Shown: in pieces, positions 53,436 to 62,485 of the stretch
Layout of the letters: each line of letters opens with the position of its first letter
Numbering within the stretch: position 1 is the first letter of the stretch
DNA from: Planctomycetaceae bacterium
GTDB taxonomy: Bacteria > Planctomycetota > Planctomycetia > Planctomycetales > Planctomycetaceae
Assembly: GCA_002726205.1 (NCBI GenBank)
Contig: PBSL01000041.1
Coordinates: forward strand, 48,401-112,400
Reading direction: 5' to 3'
DNA: 64,000 nt
Position numbers and translations under genes: made by a program
The notes under the pieces: generated by a model
Database searches by the model: none
What the model was told of the DNA's origin: nothing
What the model saw: only the letters and a program-made list of their open reading frames with translations

Positions 53436-54323
53436 ATGTCGAAGCCCTTCGCGAATCTGTTCGCCGTCATCATTGCCAGCGCCGTGATCGCGTTGTTGAT
53501 CCCGAACCTGCGCGGCCAGGATGACGATGTTGGGAAACCCGCTGCAGAAAAGGCAGGCACGGATCGTGCCAAGGACGATCCGCCACGAGAGGCCGATGCA
53601 GCACCGAAGCGTGACGCGGGCAGACCGGAACATGAAGCCGAGCGGCACAGGGATGAGCGAGCGGAGGATGAGCGACGGCGAGAACTGGACCAACGGCTCG
53701 GGGAACTGAGAGGTCGTCTTGGTGAGCTGCACGCTCGACAGCGAGAACTGGAGCCAACCCAACGACGTGAAGAACAGGAAGAGGTCTCTGGCCAGGTTCG
53801 GCAGACGCAGTTGGAGATCCGCGAGATCGAGGTTTTTCTTGAACGGGAGCTGGGACACGAGCACGACGAACGACCGCGTTCAGAGATTTCCCGATCTTGC
53901 CGGGCTTGCCATCAACCCGGCTCCGACCGTGATGAAGACATGTCGATCCGGGTCGAACAGATCATGGAGGCGACCAGGATGCTGGCTGAAGCAGGCATGG
54001 GCGACCTGGCCGACCTGGTGCATCAGCGAGTCCGGGATGTTCATCAGCGAGATCACCGGGATCCTGCCGGGGAACACGCTCGACGCAGAGAACCCCATGG
54101 TCCCCAAGACAGGCCGGGCCATGAACGTCCACGTCACCAAGAACGGCGAGAACCCGACCATCACGAAGGCCATCCAGGACCTCCCGAATTGCACGAGGCC
54201 GTTCACGAACTGCAGAAGCAGATTGATCAGTTGCGTCGCGAAGTGCACGAACTGAGAGAGGCTGGGCGGCGGCGAGGCCACGATCGGCCTGACGACCGGC
54301 CGCCGGAGCGGGAACGACGCTAG
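53436..54323 (+). CDS. secreted His-rich, highly charged coiled-coil protein
   Basis: This is a 295-residue exported protein. Residues 1-28 form a signal peptide. Most of the rest is Glu/Arg/Asp/His-rich, with coiled-coil heptads at about 78-140 (RELDQRLGELRGRLGELHAR) and again at 250-280 (LHEAVHELQKQIDQLRREV). Residues 150-160 contain CRACH, a haem c type CxxCH motif. The next segment, MSIRVEQIMEATRMLAEAGM, is an amphipathic helix. From about 200 on, the protein is packed with His-Arg-Asp-Pro repeats. I do not recognise a family. It may be a metal- or haem-binding periplasmic protein. The opposite strand also has a long frame, but it lacks a fitting start and leader. Confidence 0.65.
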   Translation: MSKPFANLFAVIIASAVIALLIPNLRGQDDDVGKPAAEKAGTDRAKDDPPREADAAPKRDAGRPEHEAERHRDERAEDERRRELDQRLGELRGRLGELHARQRELEPTQRREEQEEVSGQVRQTQLEIREIEVFLERELGHEHDERPRSEISRSCRACHQPGSDRDEDMSIRVEQIMEATRMLAEAGMGDLADLVHQRVRDVHQRDHRDPAGEHARRREPHGPQDRPGHERPRHQERREPDHHEGHPGPPELHEAVHELQKQIDQLRREVHELREAGRRRGHDRPDDRPPERERR

Positions 54324-54453
54324 TACGGTTTGCCGCTGGTACACATACCGGGCCGGCCGTGCATGAAATGGCTGGTCGAAAAAATGGTGGTGCTCGTCTG
54401 TGCGGCAGCGGCCTGATTTGTCGCTTGCCGAGATCGCACCGGTGAAGCCGGTG

Positions 54454-56313
54454 TCATTCGGTGATGCCGCGGATCTGCCGACGCCGGTCCACCAGTTCGT
54501 GAATATGTTGCAGGTCGTCGCGGGGTGTCGCCTCGATCAACTCTCGCGTGTACTGCTCGCTGGGATTCCGGTAAATCGCCTCGGCCGGTCCGAATTCCAC
54601 GATCCGGCCATCTTTCATCACCGCCATCATGTCGGCCATGAACTTCACGACCGAGAGGTCGTGACTGATGAAGATGTAGGTCAGGCCGCGTCGTTCCTGC
54701 AGATCATTGAGCAGGTTGAGGACCTGGGCCTGGATCGAGACATCCAGCGCCGAAACCGATTCGTCACAGACGATGAACTCGGGTTCCACCGCCAGCGAAC
54801 GGGCAATGCAGATTCGCTGCCGTTGCCCGCCGGAAAACTCGTGGGGATAACGGCCCAGGTGCTCAGTCGTCAGGTCGACTTCCTCCAGCAGGCTGGCCGC
54901 CCGGTCAATCCGGTCCCGTCGTGAATCACCGATCCCGTGCAGGGCCATCGGCTCGATCAGGGACGACTGGACCGTCATCCGCGGGTTCATCGAACCGTAG
55001 GGATCCTGGAAGATGATCTGCATCCGGCTGCGGAGTTCTCTGAGGCGTCGACCACTCAGCGAATCGATGTCCAGGTCGTCAAACGTCATTGTTCCCGCCG
55101 TGGGCCGGACCAGTTTCAACAGTGCCCGGCCGGTGGTTGTCTTGCCGCAGCCGCTTTCCCCGACCAGTCCCAGCGTCTGGCCGCGGTAGATGTTGAAGCT
55201 GATGCCGTCGACGGCCTTCACGTGCCCGACGGTTCGCATCAACAGGCCCTTGCGGACGGGAAAATGGACCTCCAGGTCCCGCACGCTCACCAACGGTGCT
55301 TGCTCGGCTTCGACCGTCACGGCTTCCCGGCCGTAGGAACCGGGATCGCCTTCGAAACCGAGTTCGCGCAACCGGGTTTCCGGATGCAGCAGTCGCCCCC
55401 GACCGTGGTTCTTGAAGTAGTCCAGGCGATCATCGGTCATCGTCTTTTCGGTGATCTCGATTTCACCGTCGGGCGTCTCGACGGTGTCCATGTAGTCCGA
55501 GACGGTCGGCAACCGCTTGTAGGGCGTGTCCAGTCGCGGCCGACAGGCCAGCAGCCCCTTGCTGTAGGGATGCCCGGGACGCTCGTAGAGGTCCAGGACG
55601 CTGCCCTGTTCCATCACCTTGCCCCGATACATCACGATGACGTGGTCGGCGATCTCGGCAATCACGCCCAGGTCGTGCGTGATAAACAGCACCGCCATCT
55701 GCCGTTGATCACGCAACTCGCGGATCAGATCCAGGATCTGTTTCTGGATGGTGACGTCCAGGGCAGTGGTCGGCTCGTCGGCAATCAGCAGGCTGGGATT
55801 GCACGAGAGAGCCATCGCGATCATCACGCGTTGCTTTTGCCCGCCCGACATCTGGTGGGGATAGTAGTCCAGTCGGGATTCGGGGTCCGGGATGCCCACC
55901 TCGTCGAACAACTCGATCGTGCGGGTCCGCGCCTCGGCCCGGTTCACCCGCTGGTGCTGGATGATCGCCTCCATCACCTGGTTGCCGACCTTGTGGACCG
56001 GGTTCAGTGATGACATCGGCTCCTGGAAGATCATGCTGATCTCGGCACCACGGATCTTCCGCATCTCCGCCTCGGGGAGACCGACGAGATCCTGGCCCAG
56101 GAACGAGATGCTGCCGGCATGCACGCGGGCCGTGTCGGCCAGCAGGCGCATGATCGTCAGCGAGGTTACCGATTTCCCCGACCCGGATTCGCCGACCACG
56201 CCCAGCGTGTAGCCGGGCTTGATCTCGAACGAGACATCGTCGACCGCCTTGACGACACCGCGATCGATGTGGAAGTAGGTCTGCAGGTTCTTGACGTCGA
56301 TGACGGTTGACAT
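54454..56313 (-). CDS. peptide ABC importer ATPase, two fused ATP-binding domains (YejF/Gsi-type)
   Basis: This 619-residue cytosolic ATPase carries two ABC domains in one chain. Domain 1 has Walker A GESGSGKS, signature MSGGQKQR and Walker B LLIADEP. Domain 2 has [16 protein letters not shown] and FIVCDES, the last with Ser instead of the usual Pro. Each is followed by an Opp/Dpp-type C-terminal stretch (such as [13 protein letters not shown]). It powers uptake of peptides or similar solutes through the two permeases encoded just upstream. It is last in a four-gene operon, 6 bp after the second permease gene. The fused form is as in YejF and GsiA; linker residues 270-340 are longer than usual. 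Confidence 0.94.
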   Translation of the reverse strand: MSTVIDVKNLQTYFHIDRGVVKAVDDVSFEIKPGYTLGVVGESGSGKSVTSLTIMRLLADTARVHAGSISFLGQDLVGLPEAEMRKIRGAEISMIFQEPMSSLNPVHKVGNQVMEAIIQHQRVNRAEARTRTIELFDEVGIPDPESRLDYYPHQMSGGQKQRVMIAMALSCNPSLLIADEPTTALDVTIQKQILDLIRELRDQRQMAVLFITHDLGVIAEIADHVIVMYRGKVMEQGSVLDLYERPGHPYSKGLLACRPRLDTPYKRLPTVSDYMDTVETPDGEIEITEKTMTDDRLDYFKNHGRGRLLHPETRLRELGFEGDPGSYGREAVTVEAEQAPLVSVRDLEVHFPVRKGLLMRTVGHVKAVDGISFNIYRGQTLGLVGESGCGKTTTGRALLKLVRPTAGTMTFDDLDIDSLSGRRLRELRSRMQIIFQDPYGSMNPRMTVQSSLIEPMALHGIGDSRRDRIDRAASLLEEVDLTTEHLGRYPHEFSGGQRQRICIARSLAVEPEFIVCDESVSALDVSIQAQVLNLLNDLQERRGLTYIFISHDLSVVKFMADMMAVMKDGRIVEFGPAEAIYRNPSEQYTRELIEATPRDDLQHIHELVDRRRQIRGITE

Positions 56314-56319
56314 GCTTGG

Positions 56320-57414
56320 CTAGTTCCCCGAATCGGCCAGGCGAGGATCGGTGGCTTCCTGGATTCCCTCGCCAATCAGGTTGTAGGCCAGGACGGTCAG
56401 AAAGATGCCCAGTCCCGGAAAGACCACCTGCCACCAGTAGCCCGACTGGAGGGTTTCCCGGCCCGAGTGCAGGATCGTGCCCCAGCTGGGATTCGGCGGT
56501 GGTGCGCCGAAACCCAGCAGGCTAAGCGCCGCCTCGACCTGGATCCCCGCGGCGATTCCGAACACGATCGGCACCATCACCGGCGCCAGTGCGTTGGGAA
56601 GCACGTGACGGAACATGATGCGAATCCGGCCGGCGCCCAGGCAACGAGCCGCGGCGACAAATTCGGTTTCGCGCAGCTTGAGAAATTCCCCCCGCGTCAG
56701 CCGGGCCATGCCGGTCCAGCCGGTCAACCCCAGCAGCATCATGATATTCCAGATGCTGACCTCCTCGATCACCGCCTGCAGGGCCAGGATCAGGACCAGT
56801 GCCGGGACACACATCACCATCTCGATCAGGCGGCTGATCGTCAGGTCGACGACACCGCCCATGTAACCGGCAACAGCTCCCAGGGTGATCCCGATCACCG
56901 CCGCGATACCGGTGGAAACAAATCCCACCAGCAGGGCGATTCGCGTGCCGTGGACCATGCTGGCAAAGACATCAAACCCCGTCTTGTAGGTCCCGAACCA
57001 GTTCTTGCCACTGGGCTGCCCCTTGGCTCCGAAGGGATTGCCCTCCAGGCCCTCCCACTCGCCGTCACGCACCGGGCGATGGGGGTCCTGGTAGACCAGC
57101 GGCCAGAGGGCCCAGCTGTCCGGATCCTTCCGCTGGAGATTCCTGGGATAGACCCGGCGAAAACGGTCTTTCTGGAAGATCGGGTTTTCCCAGGACGGGT
57201 TGTAGTAGCCCAGGCAGGGAAAGTAGATCTCGCCCTTGTAGCGGCAGACGATCGGTTTCGTGCCGGCAATCGCTGGAGAAAAAATCGCCACCATCGACAG
57301 CAGGCCGATGAAGTACAGGGCGAACATGGCGAGTTTTCGCCGGCGGAACCGCTGCCAGGACTGCTGCCAGAACCCGGGCGAGGCTGTCACGAGATCGGGG
57401 ACTTTCCGGTTCAT
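56320..57414 (-). CDS. peptide ABC importer permease (DppC/YejE-like)
   Basis: This 364-residue membrane subunit of the importer has one N-terminal helix (about 28-50), followed by a long extracytoplasmic loop containing KPIVCRYKGEIYFPCLGYYN. Such a loop is typical of YejE-type permeases rather than plain DppC. The permease domain (about 160-364) has five helices. The EAA-like cytosolic loop near 270-290 contacts the ATPase (EFVAAARCLGAGRIRIM). The spacing of 4 bp to the upstream permease and 6 bp to the downstream ATPase marks one operon. Confidence 0.92.
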   Translation of the reverse strand: MNRKVPDLVTASPGFWQQSWQRFRRRKLAMFALYFIGLLSMVAIFSPAIAGTKPIVCRYKGEIYFPCLGYYNPSWENPIFQKDRFRRVYPRNLQRKDPDSWALWPLVYQDPHRPVRDGEWEGLEGNPFGAKGQPSGKNWFGTYKTGFDVFASMVHGTRIALLVGFVSTGIAAVIGITLGAVAGYMGGVVDLTISRLIEMVMCVPALVLILALQAVIEEVSIWNIMMLLGLTGWTGMARLTRGEFLKLRETEFVAAARCLGAGRIRIMFRHVLPNALAPVMVPIVFGIAAGIQVEAALSLLGFGAPPPNPSWGTILHSGRETLQSGYWWQVVFPGLGIFLTVLAYNLIGEGIQEATDPRLADSGN

Positions 57415-57418
57415 TTGG

Positions 57419-58411
57419 TCAGCTGTACCTGATTCGTGGATCAGCGAAGGCGTAGAGGATGTCGGCCAGAAGTTGCCCGGTCAGGGTCAGAATCGAGAAC
57501 ATCAGCGTCAGGCTCATGATCGTGGGGTAGTCGCGACCGAGGATCGACGAGAAAAACAGCAGGCCCATTCCCGGCCAGTTGAAGATGCCCTCGAGGATGA
57601 TCGCGCCGCCGAGTAGCCCGGGCAGTGTCAGTCCCAGCAGGGTCACGAACGGGATCAGGGTATTGCGGAATGCGTGGTGGATCAGGACCCGGATCGGACC
57701 CAGGCCCTTGGCCCGGGCCGTGCGGATATAGTCCTGGCGAATCACCTCCTCCATGTTGGCTTTCACGAACCGGCAATAGTACGCCAGGCTCCCGTAGGTG
57801 AAGCAGGTGACCGGCAGGATCATGTGCTTGAAGCTGTCCCAGGCCTGGGCAGCATCTCCCATCTCCTCGTAGTTGTTGCTGTGGTTTCCCAGCAACGGCA
57901 GTTCCAGCCACGTGCCTTCCAGCTTCACGGCGAACAGCAACTGCAGAAACAACGCGGCGACGAAGGAGGGAAACGAGTACAGCATGTAGAGAGCGAAGCT
58001 CAGGCCCCGCTCGTCGGCCCTGCCGCTGCGGACGGTGGCATACAGGCCCATCGGGACGGCCAGCAGGTAGCTCAGCAGCAGCGAGGTCAACGAGAGTTGC
58101 AGGGTGGGCCAGACCCGGTCGCTGATCAACTCGGCGACGGGCTTCTTCTGGGAATAGCTGGTTCCCAGATTCAGCGACGTCGTGTTTTTCAGCCACTGCC
58201 AGTAAGCCAGGTGCAGCGGCTTGTCCAGACCGTAAACCGACCGCATCCGCTGGATGTCGGCCTTGCTGGGCATCTTGCTTGGATCCATCATCGCCGGATC
58301 CGCATCCAGCGGGCTGCCCGGCATCGAGCGGATCAGGCCATAGATCATGCAGGTGATCATCGCCAGCGTCACCAGCCCGATAAGCAGGCGACGAAGCAGA
58401 TAGCTGACCAT
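57419..58411 (-). CDS. peptide ABC importer permease (DppB/YejB-like)
   Basis: This 330-residue membrane subunit starts with the standard MVSYLLRRLLIG helix. It has about six helices and an EAA-like loop near 235-255 (DYIRTARAKGLGPIRVLIHH). It pairs with the YejE-like permease downstream to form the channel of the peptide importer. The loop between the first and second helices (35-110) is extracytoplasmic and contains an RSMPGSPLDADPAMMDPSK segment. It is second in the operon, 88 bp after the binding-protein gene. Confidence 0.93.
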   Translation of the reverse strand: MVSYLLRRLLIGLVTLAMITCMIYGLIRSMPGSPLDADPAMMDPSKMPSKADIQRMRSVYGLDKPLHLAYWQWLKNTTSLNLGTSYSQKKPVAELISDRVWPTLQLSLTSLLLSYLLAVPMGLYATVRSGRADERGLSFALYMLYSFPSFVAALFLQLLFAVKLEGTWLELPLLGNHSNNYEEMGDAAQAWDSFKHMILPVTCFTYGSLAYYCRFVKANMEEVIRQDYIRTARAKGLGPIRVLIHHAFRNTLIPFVTLLGLTLPGLLGGAIILEGIFNWPGMGLLFFSSILGRDYPTIMSLTLMFSILTLTGQLLADILYAFADPRIRYS

Positions 58412-58499
58412 ACGCGTAACCCGTAACCAGGCAACGCCGTCACCAGCGCCGCATCCGTGCTCATGGCCTCTCGGCCTCGTCCGTCCGTTTCCCTGCCTG

Positions 58500-60773
58500 C
58501 TACTTCAGAGCCGGGGTCTTGAAGATACTGCCTTCGCCCGGACCATAGTTATACGGACCCCGCGGGCTGAAGTTGTAGCCTCTCAGCGACTTGTTGAAAG
58601 CAAAATAGGCGTTCCGGAAATACAGCCACGTGTAGGGCTGGTCCTCGTACAACTTCAGGTGGATCTGCTGGTAGATCCGGCGGCGCTTCTCCGGGTCCAG
58701 TTCGTACTTGCCTTCCTGGAACAGCTTGTCGATCGCGGGACTGCTGTAGGCGACGTAGTTGCGTCCACTGTCGATGGCCTTGGTGGTCCACAGGTTCTCG
58801 CTGGTGTCGGGATCGGTGCCGGTTCCCCAGCCGGCAAACTGCGCGTGGAACTTGTGTTCCCGCGCCATTTGCTGAAGCACGGTGAATTCCACCGGACGGA
58901 CGTTGCAGACGATCCCGATCTGGTCGAGGTTCTCCCTGAGCAATTCGCAAAGCGCGATGCGGTCCGACCGGTTGCTGGTCGCGATCGTGAACTTGAAGGG
59001 CAACCGTTTGACTCCCTCGAGTTGACCGTCGAATTCGGGATCCAGAAAGACCATGCCGTCCAGGACGCCATCGCCGTCGGTGTCCTGCCAGCCGGCCGCC
59101 TCGAGCAGGTCCTCGGCCCTGTCCAGGTCCTGCCGATAGGCCGCCGGCAGCTTTTCCGGTGCCCAGGGACTGGTGCGATGGAAGATGCCCTGCGATTGCT
59201 CGTCCATCCCCTTGCGGTGGCGCTCCATCATCTCGGCATGGTTGAAGGCCAGGCTCATTGCCCGTCGGACACGCGCGTCGCGGAAAAACGGCGAACGCGA
59301 GTTCCAGCCGAAGTAGAAGTAGACCCACTCGATGTCATAGGCCTTGAGGTTCTTGTCGTAGAAGTCGTTGTCGTTGGTCTGTTCCTTCCACTGTTCCGGC
59401 GTCAACTGCATCTCCTCGATGTCACCTTTTTTCATCGACAGCAACGCGGTGCTGGGGTCCTCGATGATGGCGAACCGGATGTTCTTGAAGTGCGGGATGT
59501 CGCGGACCTGTTTGCCGTTGACCGTGTGGTAACTGTCACGACGCTCGAGGACGATCTCCTGGCCGCGAACACGCTTCTTGATCACGTAGGGTCCCCCGGT
59601 CACCGGGTTCTCGTCCTTGGAAACGTGGTACTTGCTGGCCGAGAGGGTCGGGTCATCGGCGACCGACTTTTCGTAGACATGCTTGGGCAGCACCGGGAAG
59701 TTGACGTTCCAGACGTTCGTTGCCAGCGGGTCGGGGTGGAAATACACCACGGTCTGGTCGTCGTAGGCCTTCACGCCCTGCAACTGGTCGGTTCCGCTGC
59801 GAACCGCCGGCACGGGTACCTTGGATGTCATGATCACGCGGAACGAGAACTCGACATCATGGGCCGTGATCTTTTTGCCGTCGGACCAGTAGAGGTCGTC
59901 GCGGATGACGACCTTGTCGAGCAGCCCGTTTTCACTGCTCTGCCAGGAAACGACCGTGTCCTTGCTGGCGAACGGTGTGAAGGTCCAGTCGAATCCCATC
60001 AGGCCGAAACTGGTCAGCCCCGACACGTCGAATTCCGCCGTGGAACTGATCATGATCGGATTGGTGCTCTTGACGTCCCCGGACGTGTGACGATTCCATG
60101 TCGCGCTGTAGTCGATCGGGACCTTGTTGATGGCGGCCAGGCGGCCCATCGCCGAACGGATCTTCAGGTTGGTGTCATTCGACGTGTTCTTCAGCCCCAG
60201 CGCTTCCTTGACCGTCGCCAGCGGTTTTTCCTTCTCCTGGCGACTTCGCATCAAGGCCATCGAATCCCGCACCGGCTTGTCGACCCACTTGTTGCCCTCG
60301 ATGAGCTTGGCCAATGGTGGGTAGTCCTCTTCGGTCATCGAGATCAGGTCACCCAGCTTGAACGGGGTCTTTTCGTCACCACCGGCTTCCACCGATTCCT
60401 CGGTCGTTTTCGTCTTGGCCTGGCCCGAGTTTGACCGCTGCACGTGCGTTGCCTTGAGCTGTTCGTTGAGCGCGGCCAGCTTTTCCTGGTCCTGGCCGAT
60501 GTAATCGGCCAACAGGTTGGGAACCGACTCGAACAGCGGCACCATGTCGCCATCGTTTGCCGCCAGTTGATCGGCGACCTCCGCGACGGTCGTGATCGAG
60601 GGACCAGCCGACGGCTGTTGACCGGCACCGTCGACTCCATCGGCATCGGTTCCGGTGACCGCCTGGGTGTCACCATCACCGCTTCCGTCACCCTGGTGAC
60701 TGGTACAGCCGGCGACCAGGACAGCAAACGTCGCCAGCAGGACAAGTAGCGAGGATCTCGTGAACAACGTCAT
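58500..60773 (-). CDS. peptide ABC importer solute-binding lipoprotein (family 5)
   Basis: This is a 757-residue lipoprotein (signal LVLLATFAVLVAGC, acylated Cys23), making it a periplasmic binding protein of the SBP_bac_5 family. The family core (about 220-757) contains YWSDGKKITAHDVEFSFRV, a RDIPHFKNIRFAIIEDPSTAL segment and RRAMSLAFNHAEMMERHRKG. It is 150-200 residues longer than ordinary OppA/DppA proteins because of an added N-terminal part (about 45-200) that is rich in charged helices. It delivers peptides or related ligands to the permeases. It is first in the operon; GGGAG lies eight bases before the ATG. Confidence 0.93.
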   Translation of the reverse strand: MTLFTRSSLLVLLATFAVLVAGCTSHQGDGSGDGDTQAVTGTDADGVDGAGQQPSAGPSITTVAEVADQLAANDGDMVPLFESVPNLLADYIGQDQEKLAALNEQLKATHVQRSNSGQAKTKTTEESVEAGGDEKTPFKLGDLISMTEEDYPPLAKLIEGNKWVDKPVRDSMALMRSRQEKEKPLATVKEALGLKNTSNDTNLKIRSAMGRLAAINKVPIDYSATWNRHTSGDVKSTNPIMISSTAEFDVSGLTSFGLMGFDWTFTPFASKDTVVSWQSSENGLLDKVVIRDDLYWSDGKKITAHDVEFSFRVIMTSKVPVPAVRSGTDQLQGVKAYDDQTVVYFHPDPLATNVWNVNFPVLPKHVYEKSVADDPTLSASKYHVSKDENPVTGGPYVIKKRVRGQEIVLERRDSYHTVNGKQVRDIPHFKNIRFAIIEDPSTALLSMKKGDIEEMQLTPEQWKEQTNDNDFYDKNLKAYDIEWVYFYFGWNSRSPFFRDARVRRAMSLAFNHAEMMERHRKGMDEQSQGIFHRTSPWAPEKLPAAYRQDLDRAEDLLEAAGWQDTDGDGVLDGMVFLDPEFDGQLEGVKRLPFKFTIATSNRSDRIALCELLRENLDQIGIVCNVRPVEFTVLQQMAREHKFHAQFAGWGTGTDPDTSENLWTTKAIDSGRNYVAYSSPAIDKLFQEGKYELDPEKRRRIYQQIHLKLYEDQPYTWLYFRNAYFAFNKSLRGYNFSPRGPYNYGPGEGSIFKTPALK

Positions 60774-60974
60774 GGCGGCCGAACTCCCGCGAGCATGATG
60801 GTGAGGACAGGAAATGGATTGGAGAGTATTCTACAGAAACTGCCGCGGGTGTCTTGTCGTCGGCAAGGAAACAAGCCGGGGCGGTTTTTTCTGGTCCCCT
60901 CTCCGGGGGTACCGCGTTGACCGGGCTGCAGCAGATTGAAGACCAGGTCAGCTTGAAGGGGGCTTGGGTCGAGC

Positions 60975-62234
60975 TCACTGGAGCCGGATCATCGGCAGCC
61001 CGATGCTGCGGCCGTAGGCCTGGATCAGTTGTCCCGGGGTGATGCCGAAAGTCCTCCGTAGCCCTTCGCTCCAGTCGATTCCCTCCTTGATCGACACGAT
61101 CCACGATCCGAACGCCCGGGGGTTTGCCTTGATCAGGGAGTCGATGATCTTCGACGCCACGCCGTAATGCCACGCCTCGATCTTCTTCTCGAAGAACGAT
61201 TGCCCGATCACGCCGGTCTGTTTCAGCCGAAGGACGGCTTCCTGTTGTCGTTTCTGCGGAACACGGCTGCTGCGGACAACGACTGCCGAGACCCATTCGG
61301 CGATGCCCTCGTTGAGCCACGACGGGATTCGGGCCGACGACTTGAAGCGGTGCAGGTATCCATGAGTGGTCTCGTGCACCAGCACCTGGGCGAAGAGCCG
61401 GGGATCGTCACCGCGGAAACAGGCGACGATCACGTTTCCGTTGCCGGATTGATGGCAGATGCCGTGCTTCCGGTTGGTGGCGGCCCGATCCAATTTCATG
61501 AACTTTGATTCGAAATGAACAAACGAGGCCTGGTTGACGAACACGATGAAGACGGCCTTGCCTCGCCAGATGTTCTCGCCCTGCGGAACGCCGAACTGCT
61601 TGCCCAGCTCGACATTCATGTTGTCCAGTTGTGCGACATAGCCGGCGATATGAGCTGCCGGCATGTCGGTAAAGAACAGGAAGAACTTCGTCTCGTAGAG
61701 TCTCAGCGACAGGCCCGGAAACGCTGTGCGGACCGTCTCCAGGAAGTCCTTGTGTTCCTGGACCGCCTCGGCCTGTTGCTTTGCCGAGAGGATCGGCCAC
61801 AGGCGATGTCGCCCGGCCTTCAGCCGCGCCGTGACCACTTTGTTCTTCTCGGCGACGTCGACAAGCAGACGCGATTTCCGGGTCCCGCTGGGCACCAGGT
61901 CGTATGTCTTCTGGGCAACGATGATCTTTGACAGCGAGTCGGCTCGAAATGAGCGGGATTTCTTGGTCTTGAGCTTTCGATAGATCACCGTTCGCACGGT
62001 GTCCTTGTTCGGGCCACGGACGAATTTCACAAGAGTGATGTCCGCGACACGCTTGCCGTTTTGCAGGACCAACTCGGCCGTCGAACCGTTCAAGGCGTCC
62101 AGGTCCGCTGCCCCCAGCGAACACTCGACCGAACTGTCGGACTTCGGGAGACTGGCCTTTCCGAGCTTTTCCTGCGCCGGGGCCGGCACGGCCAGCAGCA
62201 GCATCGTCAGCCCGAATCGGACACAGCGTCTCAT
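60975..62234 (-). CDS. secreted HExxH metalloprotease-like protein
   Basis: This 419-residue exported protein has a signal peptide (about 1-20). Residues 20-150 are a small beta-rich domain (VECSLGAADLDALNG ... VADITLVKF). At about 290 lies the zinc motif VHETTHGYLHRF, and some 20 residues later PSWLNEGIAEWVSAV provides the third ligand Glu. This is the gluzincin pattern seen in DUF1570 and peptidase MA families. It is probably a zinc peptidase or a protein derived from one. It is alone on its strand, between the peptide importer and the PQQ-propeller gene. AAGGGA precedes the ATG. Confidence 0.82.
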   Translation of the reverse strand: MRRCVRFGLTMLLLAVPAPAQEKLGKASLPKSDSSVECSLGAADLDALNGSTAELVLQNGKRVADITLVKFVRGPNKDTVRTVIYRKLKTKKSRSFRADSLSKIIVAQKTYDLVPSGTRKSRLLVDVAEKNKVVTARLKAGRHRLWPILSAKQQAEAVQEHKDFLETVRTAFPGLSLRLYETKFFLFFTDMPAAHIAGYVAQLDNMNVELGKQFGVPQGENIWRGKAVFIVFVNQASFVHFESKFMKLDRAATNRKHGICHQSGNGNVIVACFRGDDPRLFAQVLVHETTHGYLHRFKSSARIPSWLNEGIAEWVSAVVVRSSRVPQKRQQEAVLRLKQTGVIGQSFFEKKIEAWHYGVASKIIDSLIKANPRAFGSWIVSIKEGIDWSEGLRRTFGITPGQLIQAYGRSIGLPMIRLQ

Positions 62235-62485
62235 CGTTGTCCCTTCCTGTTCGGCCAGACGGTTTCGAGCGGATTGCCGGGACTTCTACTCTACCAACCG
62301 ACCGGATGACCTGCCCGTCGTTATCTGTCGCAGGGTGGGAAGAGGAACGCCGGCGGTGGATGACCCGTACCCCGGTTTGAGCTGCTCAGCTGATTGGCAG
62401 TCCCGCAACGGTTATGATGTCGTCGTTCATCGACGTTGGACCAAACGGTTTCCAGTCACCGACTCAAGAAAACGAGCAGCAGATC

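Noticed and set aside
53202..53864. 220-codon minus-strand frame opposite the His-rich gene
   Set aside because: It competes with a frame that has a proper signal peptide and coiled coils; it has no leader and no domain.
54363..54416. 17-codon hydrophobic frame (MKWLVEKMVVLVCAAAA)
   Set aside because: No ribosome binding site and too short to judge; probably chance.
58659..60434. 591-codon plus-strand frame
   Set aside because: Antisense to the family-5 binding protein; composition typical of a GC shadow frame.
62414..62485. Upstream ATG start for the PQQ-propeller gene
   Set aside because: It would add 24 polar residues before the signal peptide and has no ribosome binding site; kept only as an alternative.
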